This document shows positions 53,309-62,559 of a DNA stretch of 64,000 bases, piece after piece. The notes under the pieces were generated by a model. The model made no database searches, was not told the origin of the DNA, and saw only the letters and a program-made list of their open reading frames with translations. Position 1 is the stretch's first letter. Each line of letters begins with the position of its first letter. Made by a program: the position numbers and the translations under genes. The stretch covers positions 85,840-149,839 of the forward strand of contig JBBQJP010000002.1 of NCBI GenBank assembly GCA_038326025.1, in the 5' to 3' direction. Source of the DNA: CAISIP01 sp038326025. Lineage in GTDB: Bacteria; Pseudomonadota; Gammaproteobacteria; Burkholderiales; Burkholderiaceae_C.

Positions 53309-53794
53309 TCAGATGTGCAGTTCAGCGTCCAGTCCGCGGCCATGCAGGGCCGACCAGATGTTCATTGCTGCGCGCACGACCAGTGTCACCAGCAGCAGCA
53401 CGATCGGCACGAATACCAAGGTAAACGAGATGCCGAGCACCGGTGTGCCCTCGCGCCCCATGAAGGACACATAGTCCCAGCACGCTGGAATTGCGACCAG
53501 CGACAGGCCACCGATCATCAGGTTGCCGACGAGCACCATCGCCAAACGCGAGCGCCGTCCGACACTGTTCCAGACCAGGTCGAACACCACGTGTTCGCGC
53601 GGCTCGACCATCGTCGAGGCCGCCCACATGATGACCCAGATATACAGGATCACGGCCATTTCGTCGGTCCAGGCCAAGGGCTTGTTGAAGCCGAAGCGCG
53701 CCGTGATCTGGATGACGAAAACCACGAACAACGTCAGGAACAGGCCACCACCAACGATGTTTGCGGCGGTCTGGAACCAGCGGGTGGCGTTCAC
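53309..53794 (-). CDS. TRAP transporter small permease (DctQ-type)
   Basis: A 161-residue, four-helix DctQ subunit (FVVFVIQITARFGFNKPLAWTDEMAV in pieces: the RFGFNKPLAWTDE stretch is the family signature). It starts with an ATGA overlap with the binding-protein gene, confirming order DctP-DctQ-DctM. Confidence 0.88.
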   Translation of the reverse strand: MNATRWFQTAANIVGGGLFLTLFVVFVIQITARFGFNKPLAWTDEMAVILYIWVIMWAASTMVEPREHVVFDLVWNSVGRRSRLAMVLVGNLMIGGLSLVAIPACWDYVSFMGREGTPVLGISFTLVFVPIVLLLVTLVVRAAMNIWSALHGRGLDAELHI

Positions 53795-54801
53795 TTGACG
53801 GCGTTGATGCGCTCAAGCAGGCCCTTGGGCCAGATCTTGGCGAACTCCGAGTTCTGGTAGGCCGCCTGCACATGTTTGCGAAACGCCTCCACATCCGGCG
53901 TTGTGACCTGCAAGCCCTCTTTCTTGAAGAAGTCGACCAGCTGGCCTTCTTCCTTGATGCGGTTCTCGTTGTTGAACGCCACAGCGGCCTTTGCGGCATC
54001 TGCGACCTTGCGTTTCTGGTCCGCGCTCATCGCGTTGTAGCTTTTGGTCGAGATGGCAATGAAGATGCCGTCGTTCAGGTGGCTGGTCATGACGATCTGC
54101 TTGGTCACCTCGTAAAACTTGGCGGCACGCACGGTCGGCAGAGGGTTGTCCTGCCCGTCGATGGTGCCGGTTTTCAAGCCCAGGTAGACCTCGCCGAAGG
54201 CCAACGGTGTGGGTGTCGCGCCCAGCGCTTCGCCCAGGAACAACCATTCCTTGGAGCCCGGCATGCGCAGCTTGACTCCCTTGAGGTCGGCCGGCGTCTT
54301 GACGTTGCGCACGTCGCGCAGGTTCACCTGGCGGCTACCGAGATAACCGACAGCCAGTATCTGCACGTCCATCTTTTCGGCCACGGCCTTGTACATTTCA
54401 GCCCCGATCGGGCCATTGAACACCTTCTGCTGGTGGTCCGGGTCGCGGATCAGGTAACCCGCGGTGTAGATCGAATATTCCGGCAGGATCTTGGCGATGT
54501 CCTGGGCGGAAATGGCCGCCAGTTCCAGATTGCCACGAGCCATGGCGGCAGGTTCGGTGCCTTGTTTAAACAGGGAACCGCTGAGGTTGATCTGGACGTC
54601 GAACTCGCCAGCGGCGCTCTTGTCCAGAGACTCCTTGAAGACGGTCCACATCTTGCCGTGCCAGTCGTCGGGTACGGCGGGTGTAGAGATGCGCAGGGCG
54701 GTCTTGCTCTGGCCGAAACTCGGCAAACTCAGCGCTCCCAGGGCGGCCGCGCCGGCCAACATGGTGCGACGGCTGATGACTCGGGCAAATGGATGGTTCA
54801 T
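53791..54801 (-). CDS. TRAP transporter substrate-binding protein (DctP-type)
   Basis: A 336-residue periplasmic binding protein. The leader has a twin-arginine pattern (ISRRTMLAGAAALGALSLPSF), suggesting folded export. The family Arg that clamps a carboxylate is in GVKLRMPGS, and the YLGLKTGTIDGQDNPLPT region is typical. ATG 54801; the extension to 54924 is rejected. A carboxylic acid or sugar acid is the expected ligand. 44 bp separate it from the DHDPS paralogue upstream. Confidence 0.9.
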   Translation of the reverse strand: MNHPFARVISRRTMLAGAAALGALSLPSFGQSKTALRISTPAVPDDWHGKMWTVFKESLDKSAAGEFDVQINLSGSLFKQGTEPAAMARGNLELAAISAQDIAKILPEYSIYTAGYLIRDPDHQQKVFNGPIGAEMYKAVAEKMDVQILAVGYLGSRQVNLRDVRNVKTPADLKGVKLRMPGSKEWLFLGEALGATPTPLAFGEVYLGLKTGTIDGQDNPLPTVRAAKFYEVTKQIVMTSHLNDGIFIAISTKSYNAMSADQKRKVADAAKAAVAFNNENRIKEEGQLVDFFKKEGLQVTTPDVEAFRKHVQAAYQNSEFAKIWPKGLLERINAVK

Positions 54802-54845
54802 GGTGTTGTCTCCGTTATGGGTCAGTGGTGGTGAAAGGGCGTCGG

Positions 54846-55760
54846 TCAGAGCTTTTCGAGCGCGGCACCGATCGCGCGGTAGCCTGATCGAATCGTCTGT
54901 TCTTCTTCTTTTTCCAGTGGGCACAAAGGTGCGCGTACGTTAAGCCAGGCGTCGTCGCCGGTCTGCTCGGCCAGCATGGTCTTGTAGACATTGACGAATT
55001 GCAGACCGGGCCTGATGGATAACAGCGCCAACAAGTCGAGCACCAGTTTTTCGTCCGCAGGATCGACCTGCTGCGGCTTGCCGACGATACGCGCCATCAG
55101 GCCGGGCGAGACATTGCCCAGACCATTGATCGAGCCGCAACCGCCCGCGCGCATGATCCCCGCGACGAACTGTTCGGCGCCACTGAGGATGCACAACTCC
55201 GGGAACGCCTTGGCCATCTCCAGGCCGTGCTCCCGACTGCCGCTGCTGTCCTTCACGCCGATCACCTGTCCGGGATGGCGTGCGGCAAGCGTGCGCACGC
55301 TGTCGTGGCTGAAGACGACGCTGGAAAGACCGGGGATATGGTAGAGCAGGACCTTGAGTCGCGGATCGCCGATGCCACGGATCACCACCGACACAGACTC
55401 CACGATCCCGGCATCACGCGGCTGGCGGAAATAAAACGGCGGCATGAACAGTTGCCGAAAGCATCCCTTCGCAATGGCATGCCGGCCCAGGTCAATGGCA
55501 TCGGCCAGCGCGCTGCAGGTGGTCGTCACAACGATCTGGTCCGGTCGTAGACCGCTGTCGATCAGCGCCTCGAGAAGTCCCTTGCGCTCGGCATTGGTGA
55601 ATGCCGGGCCTTCGCTGGTCGTGCCAAAGATGGTAACGCCGTCACAGCCGGCGGTCAGCATGCGTTTGGCATGCTCGATCGCGCGTTGGGTGTCCAGGTC
55701 GCCATTGGCCTTGACGGGCGTCAGCAGGGCCGGCCACAGGCCATTGATATCGTGATTCAA
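54846..55760 (-). CDS. DHDPS/NAL-family aldolase, second paralogue
   Basis: A 304-residue lyase with the complete class I pattern: IFGTTSEGPAF (pyruvate loop, GTTSEG), Tyr in VLLYHIPG, and the Schiff-base Lys in QVIGVKDSSGS. A pyruvate-type aldolase or dehydratase acting on a keto-deoxy acid is most likely. It starts with ATGA overlapping the GntR gene, and TRAP genes follow. It is only a distant paralogue of the 50,986-51,936 protein. Confidence 0.85.
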   Translation of the reverse strand: MNHDINGLWPALLTPVKANGDLDTQRAIEHAKRMLTAGCDGVTIFGTTSEGPAFTNAERKGLLEALIDSGLRPDQIVVTTTCSALADAIDLGRHAIAKGCFRQLFMPPFYFRQPRDAGIVESVSVVIRGIGDPRLKVLLYHIPGLSSVVFSHDSVRTLAARHPGQVIGVKDSSGSREHGLEMAKAFPELCILSGAEQFVAGIMRAGGCGSINGLGNVSPGLMARIVGKPQQVDPADEKLVLDLLALLSIRPGLQFVNVYKTMLAEQTGDDAWLNVRAPLCPLEKEEEQTIRSGYRAIGAALEKL

Positions 55761-56551
55761 GTCGTTTTCCTTCGTGTCGGGGTGGTTCTGGATCGGGGTT
55801 TGGGTGCCGGGGCGGTCGCAACGTCCGCATTGACAAGCTCCAGCGGCGCGTTCATGACCCGGTCGCGTGCGCTGCGGATATGGGCCTCCAGCAACTCGGT
55901 GGCCTTGGCTGCATCACGCTTGCGCAATGCAGCGATGAAGCGCATATGTTCCTGCATGGCCGGAATCAGACGTGCCGGCGTGATGACACTGTTTTCGAGT
56001 TTGATCAGGCGGATGCGCAGGCTGTTGACACGGTAGATCTCGGACACGATCTCGTTGCCCAGCGCATCGACCATTCGGTCATGCAGGCCCCAGTCGATGG
56101 CCTGTGCATCATCGAGCAACTGGCTGTCGACCGACGCCGCGCTGGCGCGGCGCAACACGTCTTCGTGCGCGGCCTCGATCTGCTCGAGCTCTTCGGCGCT
56201 GGCGCTATGCACGAAGTGGCGTATCGCCTCGTGTTCAATCATCGAGCGCACCTGAAACGCATTGCGGATCAGCTTCAGATCGACGTGCGCGATCTGCAGG
56301 CCGCGTTGCGGCACGGTCTTGATCAGGCCGCCGGCCTCGAGCCGCGGAATCATCTCGCGCACGGCGCCCAGCGGCATGTCAAGCAGCGTCATCAGCTCGC
56401 GTTGCGAAATGAACTGGCCGCTACGGATACCGCCACTGAGGATTTGTTGCGTGAAGCCCTGGTAGGCGCGTGCCCGTTGACTGGTGCCGTCGGGTGCCAC
56501 GACGTGGGGCAGCGGCGCCACCGCAGCGGAAGCTTTTCGCTTTTGGATCAT
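55757..56551 (-). CDS. GntR-family (FCD) regulator
   Basis: A 264-residue regulator: winged helix about 28-90 (ISQRELMTLLDMPLGAVREMI) and FCD ligand domain (~100-235), then a basic Pro/Arg/Thr-rich tail. Encoded inside the operon it probably controls, with ATGA overlaps on both sides (FucU upstream, DHDPS downstream). ATG 56551. An operator candidate lies upstream of fucU near 57,050. Confidence 0.83.
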   Translation of the reverse strand: MIQKRKASAAVAPLPHVVAPDGTSQRARAYQGFTQQILSGGIRSGQFISQRELMTLLDMPLGAVREMIPRLEAGGLIKTVPQRGLQIAHVDLKLIRNAFQVRSMIEHEAIRHFVHSASAEELEQIEAAHEDVLRRASAASVDSQLLDDAQAIDWGLHDRMVDALGNEIVSEIYRVNSLRIRLIKLENSVITPARLIPAMQEHMRFIAALRKRDAAKATELLEAHIRSARDRVMNAPLELVNADVATAPAPKPRSRTTPTRRKTT

Positions 56552-56973
56552 GGACGCACCACGCCTTTCTTGAGCAGGATATTGCCGTAGACACGGCACT
56601 CCCCGGTTGCGATGATGGCGAATGCAGCGGCGGCGCGCTCGTAAAAAGCAGAACGCTCGATGGCGGTTGATGCGACGGCTCCATGCTGGCGCAGACTGGC
56701 GTTGAAGGCCAGCACCACCTCAGGCACAGCGCTTGCGTCACCCACCACCTGCATCGTCAACGCCGGCTGGTCAACGAAATCGTCCAATGGCAGAACACTG
56801 AGGATCGCATCGAGCACCCGTGGCGCATCGACCCCCGGCAAGCGCACCAGCCGCCGGGCATGCGTGGCGGCCGGAAAATTGGTGTCGGCGAGTACGAGCT
56901 CGTCTCCATGCCCCATGCTGGCGAGCACGTGCAGCAGATCGGGTGTCAGCAGCGGGGACAGGCCTTTGAGCAT
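56548..56973 (-). CDS. fucU: RbsD/FucU-family sugar mutarotase
   Basis: A 141-residue protein beginning MLKGLSPLLTPDLLHVLASMGHGDELVLADTNFPA (given as family signature in pieces; GHGDE and DTNFPA are the key parts), which matches FucU better than RbsD. FucU interconverts alpha and beta anomers of L-fucose. ATG 56973 after a GAGGGA site. First gene of the TRAP operon, which suggests that the imported or processed compound is a deoxy-sugar or its acid; a ribose role is less likely. Confidence 0.8.
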   Translation of the reverse strand: MLKGLSPLLTPDLLHVLASMGHGDELVLADTNFPAATHARRLVRLPGVDAPRVLDAILSVLPLDDFVDQPALTMQVVGDASAVPEVVLAFNASLRQHGAVASTAIERSAFYERAAAAFAIIATGECRVYGNILLKKGVVRP

Positions 56974-57043
56974 CGATCCCTCGTTCAGCGAACAACACAC
57001 GTCGGACGAGCCAGTTGCATGGTGATGGAGACGTGTTGACGTA

Positions 57044-57055
57044 CTGACATGTTAG
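57044..57055. promoter_or_regulatory. candidate operator between fucU and phyH-like gene
   Basis: CTGACATGTTAG is a near-palindrome (10 of 12) centred on ACATGT in the 160-bp divergent region. Position suits the GntR regulator of the operon; no second copy was found to support it. Confidence 0.35.
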
Positions 57056-57133
57056 CAATACTATCAGAACCTGGGCGTGGGCGTCAATGCCTGTTTTCCC
57101 CTTCTTCCATCTTCTTTCTCGCGACCCGTCAAC

Positions 57134-58039
57134 ATGATTGATACCGCCCACATCGCAGGCCAGCCGGTACCCGGTTCGATGCTCGCACCCCTGAATGAGA
57201 TCGCCGACTGGCGCAGTGCCAGGGCGCAACTGCCGCAGCGACTTGCGCAGGACGGCTACGTGTTGCTGCGCAATGCGCTCGATCATGATCTGGTGCGCCA
57301 GGCGCGCCGCAAAGTACTCGAACAAATGGCAGCTGTCGGAGAGATAGCGGAACCTGTCGACGCAGCCGTTGCCAGTGGAAGCAGCCGTCGTGCCGAGATG
57401 TTTTCCGACCTTGGCGTGTTCTGGCGATCGGTCTGCGAGGCACCGCAAATCCGGGCATTGACCCATGGCGCGCGCCTGTCCGAAATTTCCGCGACTTTGC
57501 TGGGCAAGCCCACCGTGCCGTTCGATTTCCTGTGGCTGCGTACTATGCTCGAGGGGCGTGCCACGCCGCTGCATTTCGACCATGTCTACATGAACCGCGG
57601 CTCCTGGAATGTCTTGACAGCCTGGGTTCCACTGGGCGACGTTCCGATGCAAGCCGGGCCACTGGTCGTGGTCGAGGGTTCGAACCGATTCGAGGATGTC
57701 ATCGCGTTGTACCGCGGCGTAGACGTCGACCGGGATGGACTGCCCGGATCATTTCCCGGAGATGCGGTGGGTTTCGCGCGTGAACGTGGCGCCCGTCTGC
57801 TGACGGCGAACTTCCAGCTCGGCGATGTGATCCTGTTCGACATGTTCACCTTGCACGGTTCATGCGACAACCGCATGGGTGGTGGCCGGGTGCGGCTCTC
57901 GTGCGACGTACGCTGGCAACCGGCCGATGAAGCACGCGACGATCGCTGGTTTGGCGCACCACCACTGGGGCACGGGAATCAGAGCTACGGTGGCCTGAAC
58001 GGCGCCAAACCCCTGGGCGCGCAGGTCTTCAATCGATAA
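57134..58039 (+). CDS. phytanoyl-CoA dioxygenase (PhyH) family protein
   Basis: A 301-residue Fe(II)/2-oxoglutarate dioxygenase. The metal triad is H147 and D149 (PLHFDHVYMNRG) and H241 (TLHGSCDN), with R252 or R254 to bind 2-oxoglutarate. Relatives hydroxylate lipids, amino acids or small metabolites. ATG 57134, divergent from the fucU operon, so it may share regulation with it. The substrate is unknown. Confidence 0.75.
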   Translation: MIDTAHIAGQPVPGSMLAPLNEIADWRSARAQLPQRLAQDGYVLLRNALDHDLVRQARRKVLEQMAAVGEIAEPVDAAVASGSSRRAEMFSDLGVFWRSVCEAPQIRALTHGARLSEISATLLGKPTVPFDFLWLRTMLEGRATPLHFDHVYMNRGSWNVLTAWVPLGDVPMQAGPLVVVEGSNRFEDVIALYRGVDVDRDGLPGSFPGDAVGFARERGARLLTANFQLGDVILFDMFTLHGSCDNRMGGGRVRLSCDVRWQPADEARDDRWFGAPPLGHGNQSYGGLNGAKPLGAQVFNR

Positions 58040-58063
58040 GCCGGTCCGCGCGACTCGGTGCCG

Positions 58064-59056
58064 CTACGCGACCACCAGCGCCCATTCGTCGCGCAACCAC
58101 CGCGCACACGCCACGTTGGTATCGAAGGTCGAGTACTTGTGACCGCCACCATAGTCAGGGAACACGATGTGCTCGCACGATATGTGTGCCAGCGAACTCC
58201 CGGCATGGCTGGCGTGGTGGTGCAGCAGTTTGCGCATGACCTGTTTCCAGGGTTCGAGCCGGGACACATCCCAGGGCGCGGGATACTCCCCGGGTCCAGG
58301 CTGCGTGAACGGGTATTGGATGCCGCGGCCGAAGCTGCCATCCGGATGACGGGCCCAGGTATTGACGGGATTGGCCGGCACCGCGGCACGCGCGTGGGCC
58401 AGCCGCACCCAGTTGGCATTGATCCATTGGTCGCAGACATTGCCCGGCTGCGCTGGGTCCAGAACAAGTCGGCCGGCGTCGACATCGACCTTCATGCCCT
58501 GTACCTCCTGTTCCACCGGGTTGTCAATCTTGAACATGACATGGCTGTGATCGAGCGTCATGTGAAAAGGCAGGCCGCGGGCCTGCACCAAGGCCGCCAC
58601 TTGCGCGACTCGTCCGAAATGTTCCGACCACATGTTCACATGCACTTCGAAGCAGGGGACGACGCCCTGGCGCAAGCCGAACTCATGTGCCCAGCAATAG
58701 AAGTCGGCGACTTCCTGATTGCTGGCGACATGTCCACTCGCATGCTGCGTCAACACCTGCACGTTGTGCACGAGGCTGCCGAGCAACCGGGCCTTGTGCA
58801 CATTGCGCTCGAACAGCCCATCGTCGCGTCCCAACGTGTAGAACCATCCGCCCGACAGCACAGGCAGGTCGTGCCGCTCGGACGCCGCGAGCAAGTCTCG
58901 GAACTCTTCGTCGGGCGGACAGCGGTCGATGTAGTCGAACACCCCGGCATCCTTGACCATCTGCACCTTGGTCACGATGTCCGGGATGTCGTGGTCATGG
59001 TGGGTCGCGCCACTGGCGGTACAACCAAAGAGCAAGTCTGAAAGTGGGCGGGTCAT
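58064..59056 (-). CDS. TIM-barrel protein, xylose-isomerase-like candidate
   Basis: A 330-residue protein that I do not recognise with certainty. VPCFEVHVNMWSEHFGRV and FHMTLDHSHVMFKI place Glu/His and Asp/His residues as in sugar-phosphate-isomerase-like (AP2Ec) barrels; further His-rich segments (THHDHDI, HHHASHAG) suggest metal binding. ATG 59056; an upstream in-frame ATG at 59197 would add 47 residues lacking a clear domain. Convergent with the PhyH gene (24 bp), so probably functionally linked to it. Confidence 0.55.
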   Translation of the reverse strand: MTRPLSDLLFGCTASGATHHDHDIPDIVTKVQMVKDAGVFDYIDRCPPDEEFRDLLAASERHDLPVLSGGWFYTLGRDDGLFERNVHKARLLGSLVHNVQVLTQHASGHVASNQEVADFYCWAHEFGLRQGVVPCFEVHVNMWSEHFGRVAQVAALVQARGLPFHMTLDHSHVMFKIDNPVEQEVQGMKVDVDAGRLVLDPAQPGNVCDQWINANWVRLAHARAAVPANPVNTWARHPDGSFGRGIQYPFTQPGPGEYPAPWDVSRLEPWKQVMRKLLHHHASHAGSSLAHISCEHIVFPDYGGGHKYSTFDTNVACARWLRDEWALVVA

Positions 59057-59379
59057 CGGCTTCTCTGTAGGTAGCGGGAGCGGGACACCATGGTTGTGCC
59101 ATGACGCACGTTGCACGCGTGCCCGGTTGGAGGTGATTCCCTTCGGCAATTTGACATCGTATTCGAGGATATCGCCTGCCTGCGGCACCGTCACCATCTT
59201 AGGTCAGGCCATGACATCGACCTCGCACCGTTACCCATTGCGCGGCCGGTTGTTGGCATCGCGTTGGACCATGACCCTGACCGTGACAACCCGGCCAGCC
59301 TGGCCGCGGATCAAGGCAGGGCCGGGATCGGCTGGATGCACCACATGCCCTAAGATTCGCTGTTTTGAGGAGACAACAA
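59057..59379. other. 323-bp intergenic region before metY
   Basis: No convincing gene. It carries the divergent promoters of metY and the TIM-barrel gene. The minus strand reads protein-like for ~45 codons in frame with the TIM-barrel gene (AGDILEYDVKLPKGIT), which could be an extended N-terminus or a relic. A GAGGAG ribosome site for metY is at the right end. Confidence 0.4.
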
Positions 59380-60657
59380 ATGAAAATCGAAACCATCGCC
59401 GTACATGGCGGCTACAGCCCTGATCCGGTCACCAAGGCCGTGGCCGTACCGATCTACCAGACGGTTGCCTACGCCTTCGACAACACGCAGCATGGCGCCG
59501 ACCTGTTCGACCTGAAAGTTGCCGGCAACATTTACTCGCGCATCATGAATCCGACCAACGGCGTGCTCGAGGCGCGCGTGGCGGAAATGGAGGGCGGTAT
59601 TGGCGGCCTGGCGGTGGCCTCGGGCATGGCCGCCATTACCTATGCGATCCAGACCATCGCCGAGGCCGGCGACAACATCGTTTCGGCCTCCACCCTTTAT
59701 GGTGGCACGTACAACCTGCTGGCACACACCTTGCCACAGATGGGCATCGAGACCCGTTTTGCCGACTACCGCGACCCGCCGTCGTTCGCCAAGCTGATCG
59801 ACGCGAAAACCAAGGCGATCTTCTGCGAATCGGTGGGCAATCCACTGGGCAACATCACCGACATCGCGGCACTGGCCAAGGTGGCGCATGACGCCGGCGT
59901 GCCGCTGATCGTCGACAACACCGTGCCCAGCCCCTACCTGTGCCGTCCGTTCGAGCACGGCGCCGACATCGTCGTGCATTCGCTGACCAAGTACCTGGGC
60001 GGGCACGGCACCACCATCGGCGGCATGATCGTCGACTCCGGCAAGTTTCCATGGGCCGAACACAAGGCACGCTTCAAGCGGCTGAACGAGCCCGACGTGA
60101 GTTATCACGGCGTCGTCTACACGGAAGCGCTTGGCGCTGCGGCTTATATCGGCCGGGCCCGTGTGGTTCCGCTGCGCAACATGGGTGCCGCATTGAGCCC
60201 GATGAACGCGTTCCAGATCCTGCAAGGCATCGAGACCCTGGCGGTGCGCATGGACCGCATTTGCGACAACGCGCTGAGCGTGGCCAGTTTTCTGAAGTCC
60301 CACGCCAAGGTCGGCTGGGTCAACTACGCCGGCTTGAGCGACCATCCCGACCATGGACTGGTCAAGACTCTTATGGGTGGGCGGGCTTCGGGCATCATCA
60401 GTTTCGGACTCAAGGCCAAGGACAGTCGCGAAGCCGGCGCGCGGTTCCAGGACGCACTGCAGTTGTTCACCCGCCTGGTCAATATCGGCGACGCCAAATC
60501 GCTGGCCTGTCACCCGGCATCCACCACCCACCGTCAGCTCGGCGCCGACGAACTGGCCAAGGCCGGCGTCAAGGAAGACATGGTCCGCCTGTCGATCGGC
60601 ATTGAGCATATTGACGACCTGCTCGAAGACCTGACGCAGGCGCTTGCCAGCGTCTGA
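59380..60657 (+). CDS. metY: O-acetylhomoserine sulfhydrylase / aminocarboxypropyltransferase
   Basis: A 425-residue Cys/Met-metabolism PLP enzyme making homocysteine from O-acetylhomoserine and sulfide. Hallmarks: YSRIMNPTNGVLEARVAEMEGG (phosphate-binding and family signature, in pieces YSRIMNPTN), NPLGNITD, DNTVPSPYLCRP and the Schiff-base Lys in HSLTKYLGGHG. ATG 59380 with a strong GAGGAG site; the frame extension by five codons is rejected. Single gene, followed by a 190-bp gap. Confidence 0.9.
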   Translation: MKIETIAVHGGYSPDPVTKAVAVPIYQTVAYAFDNTQHGADLFDLKVAGNIYSRIMNPTNGVLEARVAEMEGGIGGLAVASGMAAITYAIQTIAEAGDNIVSASTLYGGTYNLLAHTLPQMGIETRFADYRDPPSFAKLIDAKTKAIFCESVGNPLGNITDIAALAKVAHDAGVPLIVDNTVPSPYLCRPFEHGADIVVHSLTKYLGGHGTTIGGMIVDSGKFPWAEHKARFKRLNEPDVSYHGVVYTEALGAAAYIGRARVVPLRNMGAALSPMNAFQILQGIETLAVRMDRICDNALSVASFLKSHAKVGWVNYAGLSDHPDHGLVKTLMGGRASGIISFGLKAKDSREAGARFQDALQLFTRLVNIGDAKSLACHPASTTHRQLGADELAKAGVKEDMVRLSIGIEHIDDLLEDLTQALASV

Positions 60658-60691
60658 CCGCAAACGTCCACCAATCCCGACGACCGGCGCT

Positions 60692-60703
60692 GGAACCGGT
60701 TCC
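60692..60703. promoter_or_regulatory. 12-bp perfect palindrome between metY and the mscS-like gene
   Basis: GGAACCGGTTCC is self-complementary, 35 bp after metY, with GACCGGCG words on both sides. It could be a protein-binding site or part of a terminator; nothing more can be said. Confidence 0.3.
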
Positions 60704-60847
60704 GTGCACCCGCTGACCGGCGTCGGTCTACCTCAGCCGCGTCCGTCCGCCGCGATGCTAAGCTTTCAAGCATTCAGGCCGTGACGCCCAGGCCGCGGCT
60801 GGCAGACCAACTGGCGTGAGACTGTGCGCCGCAACGAGGGCTGGGAC

Positions 60848-61684
60848 ATGGACTTTTTCACCAACGCTGGCGTGCTCCTGGGCGGTGCCGTCACGCGCTT
60901 CGCCGAGCGGGCCGGCCATTACCTTCCCAGCATTGCCGGCGCCTTCCTGCTGTTGCTGATCGGCTGGGTCGCTGCCCGGCTGCTGCGCGCGCTGGCCGTG
61001 CGCGCGGCCGTGGTGGTCGACCGCATGCTGGCGCGTCTGACCACGTCCGGCGCAGCGGCGCAACGCGGCAAGTTGCCGCCTTCGTCTGCAAAGGTCCTGG
61101 GCAGCCTGGTGTTCTGGCTGGTGCTGCTGTTCTTCATCACGGCGGCCACCCAGGTGCTGGGCCTGGATGCGTTTACCGCCTGGCTCGCCGGTGTCGTGAA
61201 CTATGTTCCGACCCTGTTCTCTGGCGCACTGATCATTGCAGCCGGTCTGCTGCTCAGCCGATTGGCGCGCGACCTGGTCGTTGCCACCTCAACGGTCAGC
61301 GGCACACGCCAGCGCGAGTTGCTCGGTCGTACGGTACAGGCGATCATCCTGGTGACCGCACTGCTGGTGGGTGCCGACCAGATCGGCATCAAGGTAACCT
61401 TTCTGGTCATCGTCGCGGCGGTGGCGGGTGGCACGGTCGCGATTTCCGTGGCGCTGGCGTTGAGCCTGGGCGCCAGAAACTACGTCGCGAACCTGATCGG
61501 CGGCCATCATTTTCGCCATTCCTTCTCGGTCGGCCAGACCGTCCGGGTGGCCGGCCATGAGGGCCGCATCCTGGACCTCACGCCGGTGTCGGTAGTGCTT
61601 GAGACCGAAGACGGCGGCGTCACGCTGCCGGCCAAGGTTTTTGGCGAAGAAGCTATCGTGCTTCGGATCGGGAGTTCGACATGA
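60848..61684 (+). CDS. MscS-family small-conductance mechanosensitive channel-like protein
   Basis: A 278-residue membrane protein with about four to five helices, including a Gly/Ala-rich pore-lining segment (VIVAAVAGGTVAISVALALSLG) and a short cytoplasmic beta domain (FSVGQTVRVAGHEGRILDLTPVSVVLETEDG, in pieces FSVGQTVRVAGHEG). The family gates on membrane tension; members without the long C-terminal domain act as conductance regulators. ATG 60848; its ATGA stop overlaps the MgtE-half gene, so the three genes are one operon. Confidence 0.82.
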   Translation: MDFFTNAGVLLGGAVTRFAERAGHYLPSIAGAFLLLLIGWVAARLLRALAVRAAVVVDRMLARLTTSGAAAQRGKLPPSSAKVLGSLVFWLVLLFFITAATQVLGLDAFTAWLAGVVNYVPTLFSGALIIAAGLLLSRLARDLVVATSTVSGTRQRELLGRTVQAIILVTALLVGADQIGIKVTFLVIVAAVAGGTVAISVALALSLGARNYVANLIGGHHFRHSFSVGQTVRVAGHEGRILDLTPVSVVLETEDGGVTLPAKVFGEEAIVLRIGSST

Positions 61685-62559
61685 GTACAGCAGCGGAGAA
61701 CGAGGAGCGGCTGTCGTTCGCCTTCCTGGAGTCGCATCCAGCCGAGGCGGCACGGGTGCTCGAACGGCTTACGCCGCAGAACGTCGCAGGTCTTTTGTCT
61801 GACGCCCCGGTGCGACTGGCTGGACCGGTACTGCGCCTCATGTTGCCGACGTTTGTCGCGCGTTGCCTGGAGCCGCTGGACGACCCGACAGCGGCCGGCC
61901 TGTTGCGGGTGATGGGCCCGCAGGCCGGCGTGTCGGTATTACATTACCTGCCGGAGCAACGCCGTGCCCACTTGTTGACGCAATTGCCCACGGCCATGGG
62001 CATGACGTTTCGCCTGTTGCTGGGTTATCCGCAGGACGCGATCGGCGCCTGGATGGACCCCCGTGTGGTGAGCTTGCCGGCTGACACAACCGCCGATGCG
62101 GCGCTCACGCGCTTGCGCGACGCGCAGGGCGGCGAGATCGACTCGGTGGTGTTTGTTACTGGCGCCTCGCAGCGCCTGCTGGGGATGGTGGAGGTGCCCG
62201 AGCTGCTGCGTGCACAGGCGAGCGTACCGCTGTCCAGACTGATGCGCGGTGTGCGCTTCACCTTGCCAGCGCGGGCGTCGATCCTGGGCGTGGGCGATCA
62301 CGAAGGCTGGGATGACTTCCAGATTCTGCCGGTGGTCGAGCGCGATGACCGTTTTGTCGGCGCACTCGACCGGGGCGTTGTGGCGCGGGCACTGATGCGC
62401 CAGCAACGCGTGAGGCCACAGGCTGGCATGGGTGATGTGTTTGCCAACATGGCAGGTGGCTACTGGCTGGGTGTGTCGAGCCTGATCGAATGGGCTGTGG
62501 AAATGTTGCCGGTGGCCCCGCCACTGGCCCAGGGGAAAACCAATGAACAGCAACGCTAA
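61681..62559 (+). CDS. soluble MgtE-like N domain plus CBS pair without membrane domain
   Basis: A 292-residue protein corresponding to the cytosolic half of MgtE: intracellular N domain (~1-110; HPAEAARVLERLTPQN) and a CBS pair (~115-245; IGAWMDPRVVSLPADTTADAALTRLR), then a short C-terminal stretch. The transmembrane channel helices are absent. In MgtE these domains sense Mg2+ and ATP and close the pore. It overlaps the full MgtE gene by 17 bp, so the two are made together. A regulatory subunit is inference. Confidence 0.75.
   Translation: MSTAAENEERLSFAFLESHPAEAARVLERLTPQNVAGLLSDAPVRLAGPVLRLMLPTFVARCLEPLDDPTAAGLLRVMGPQAGVSVLHYLPEQRRAHLLTQLPTAMGMTFRLLLGYPQDAIGAWMDPRVVSLPADTTADAALTRLRDAQGGEIDSVVFVTGASQRLLGMVEVPELLRAQASVPLSRLMRGVRFTLPARASILGVGDHEGWDDFQILPVVERDDRFVGALDRGVVARALMRQQRVRPQAGMGDVFANMAGGYWLGVSSLIEWAVEMLPVAPPLAQGKTNEQQR

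Noticed and set aside
51885..53474. 529-residue plus-strand open frame
   Set aside because: His/Gln/Asp/Arg-rich shadow of the DctM and DHDPS genes, with no family pattern.
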